A DNA stretch of 23,419 bases, from positions 1 through 23,419 of the forward strand of contig JBAXTU010000014.1 of assembly GCA_037130015.1 (NCBI GenBank). The letters run 5' to 3'. Shown here in pieces: positions 23,397 to 23,419 of the stretch (position 1 is the stretch's first letter; every line of letters starts with the position of its first letter). The DNA is from JBAXTU01 sp037130015 (GTDB lineage Bacteria; Patescibacteriota; Patescibacteriia; 2-01-FULL-39-33). A program made the translations under genes and the position numbers. Under the pieces are notes generated by a model. That model did no database searches. It worked only from the letters and a program-made list of their open reading frames with translations, and had not been told where the DNA came from.

Positions 23397-23419
23397 AAAA
23401 TCGGAAATAGTGTATTATA

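Noticed and set aside
1..23419. TGA recoded to glycine or tryptophan
   Set aside because: Every recognised gene reaches family-typical length under the standard code with no in-frame TGA.
1..23419. CRISPR array, prophage or insertion sequence
   Set aside because: I saw no regularly spaced direct repeats, transposase, integrase or phage structural cluster; the tail-fibre-like protein at the left edge stands alone beside housekeeping genes.

Overview
The window is an AT-rich bacterial chromosome segment. It carries no plasmid, phage or insertion-sequence genes. Several traits point to the Candidate Phyla Radiation (Patescibacteria, probably Parcubacteria-like). These are a very long surface protein with an S74 chaperone domain, an archaeal-type pyruvoyl arginine decarboxylase, small membrane-anchored proteins with a 'WYV-x-P-x-x-GKRY' module, near absence of Shine-Dalgarno sequences, and dense packing with few intact pathways. 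The genetic code looks standard: no gene has an in-frame TGA. Of the 20 coding genes called here, 17 end in TAA, 3 in TAG and none in TGA. The taxonomic placement is inference.

Layout. 1-2305: 3' part of a giant tail-fibre-like or adhesin protein cut by the window edge. 2378-4645: a likely operon of pyruvoyl arginine decarboxylase, a SIMPL-domain protein and a zinc-ribbon/coiled-coil membrane protein, closed by a terminator. 4749-7908: dnaG-rpoD, the classic macromolecular-synthesis pair. 7941-8300: an RNA transcription unit with its own promoter and terminator, holding an unidentified GC-rich structured RNA that shares segments with the tRNA-Asn(GTT) directly after it. 8403-10136: C39-like peptidase and SppA-type protease. 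10154-10975 (minus): alpha/beta hydrolase. 11087-11158: a 23-codon Cys/Lys-rich mini-gene with its own promoter and terminator. 12948-11209 and 14261-12954 (minus): a FecR-domain protein and a CHASE2/adenylate cyclase, divergent from a GAF/HD-GYP protein (14421-15590). 15689-15823: a 44-residue single-helix membrane ORF. 15886-16551: NYN-domain nuclease. 16535-16610 (minus): a candidate small RNA. 16680-17405: ZIP metal transporter. 17579-18856: S11-type D,D-carboxypeptidase homologue. 18859-20787 (minus): Old-Yellow-Enzyme/FAD oxidoreductase. 20889-22676: TypA/BipA GTPase. 22717-22744: a perfect 28-base palindrome. 22746-23360 (minus): DedA-family membrane protein.

How it fits together. The coding content is mostly informational (DnaG, RpoD, TypA, tRNA), cell envelope (S74 adhesin, SppA, C39-like, S11, DedA) and signalling (cyclase, FecR, HD-GYP). 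Promoters can be read by eye. Seven carry an extended -10 (TGn before the -10), and the RpoD encoded here keeps the His and Glu that contact that element in E. coli sigma-70.

The least explained items are two RNA candidates: the tRNA-Asn-mimicking leader RNA at 7998-8145, and the minus-strand small RNA at 16535-16610 with a complete promoter-hairpins-terminator layout.
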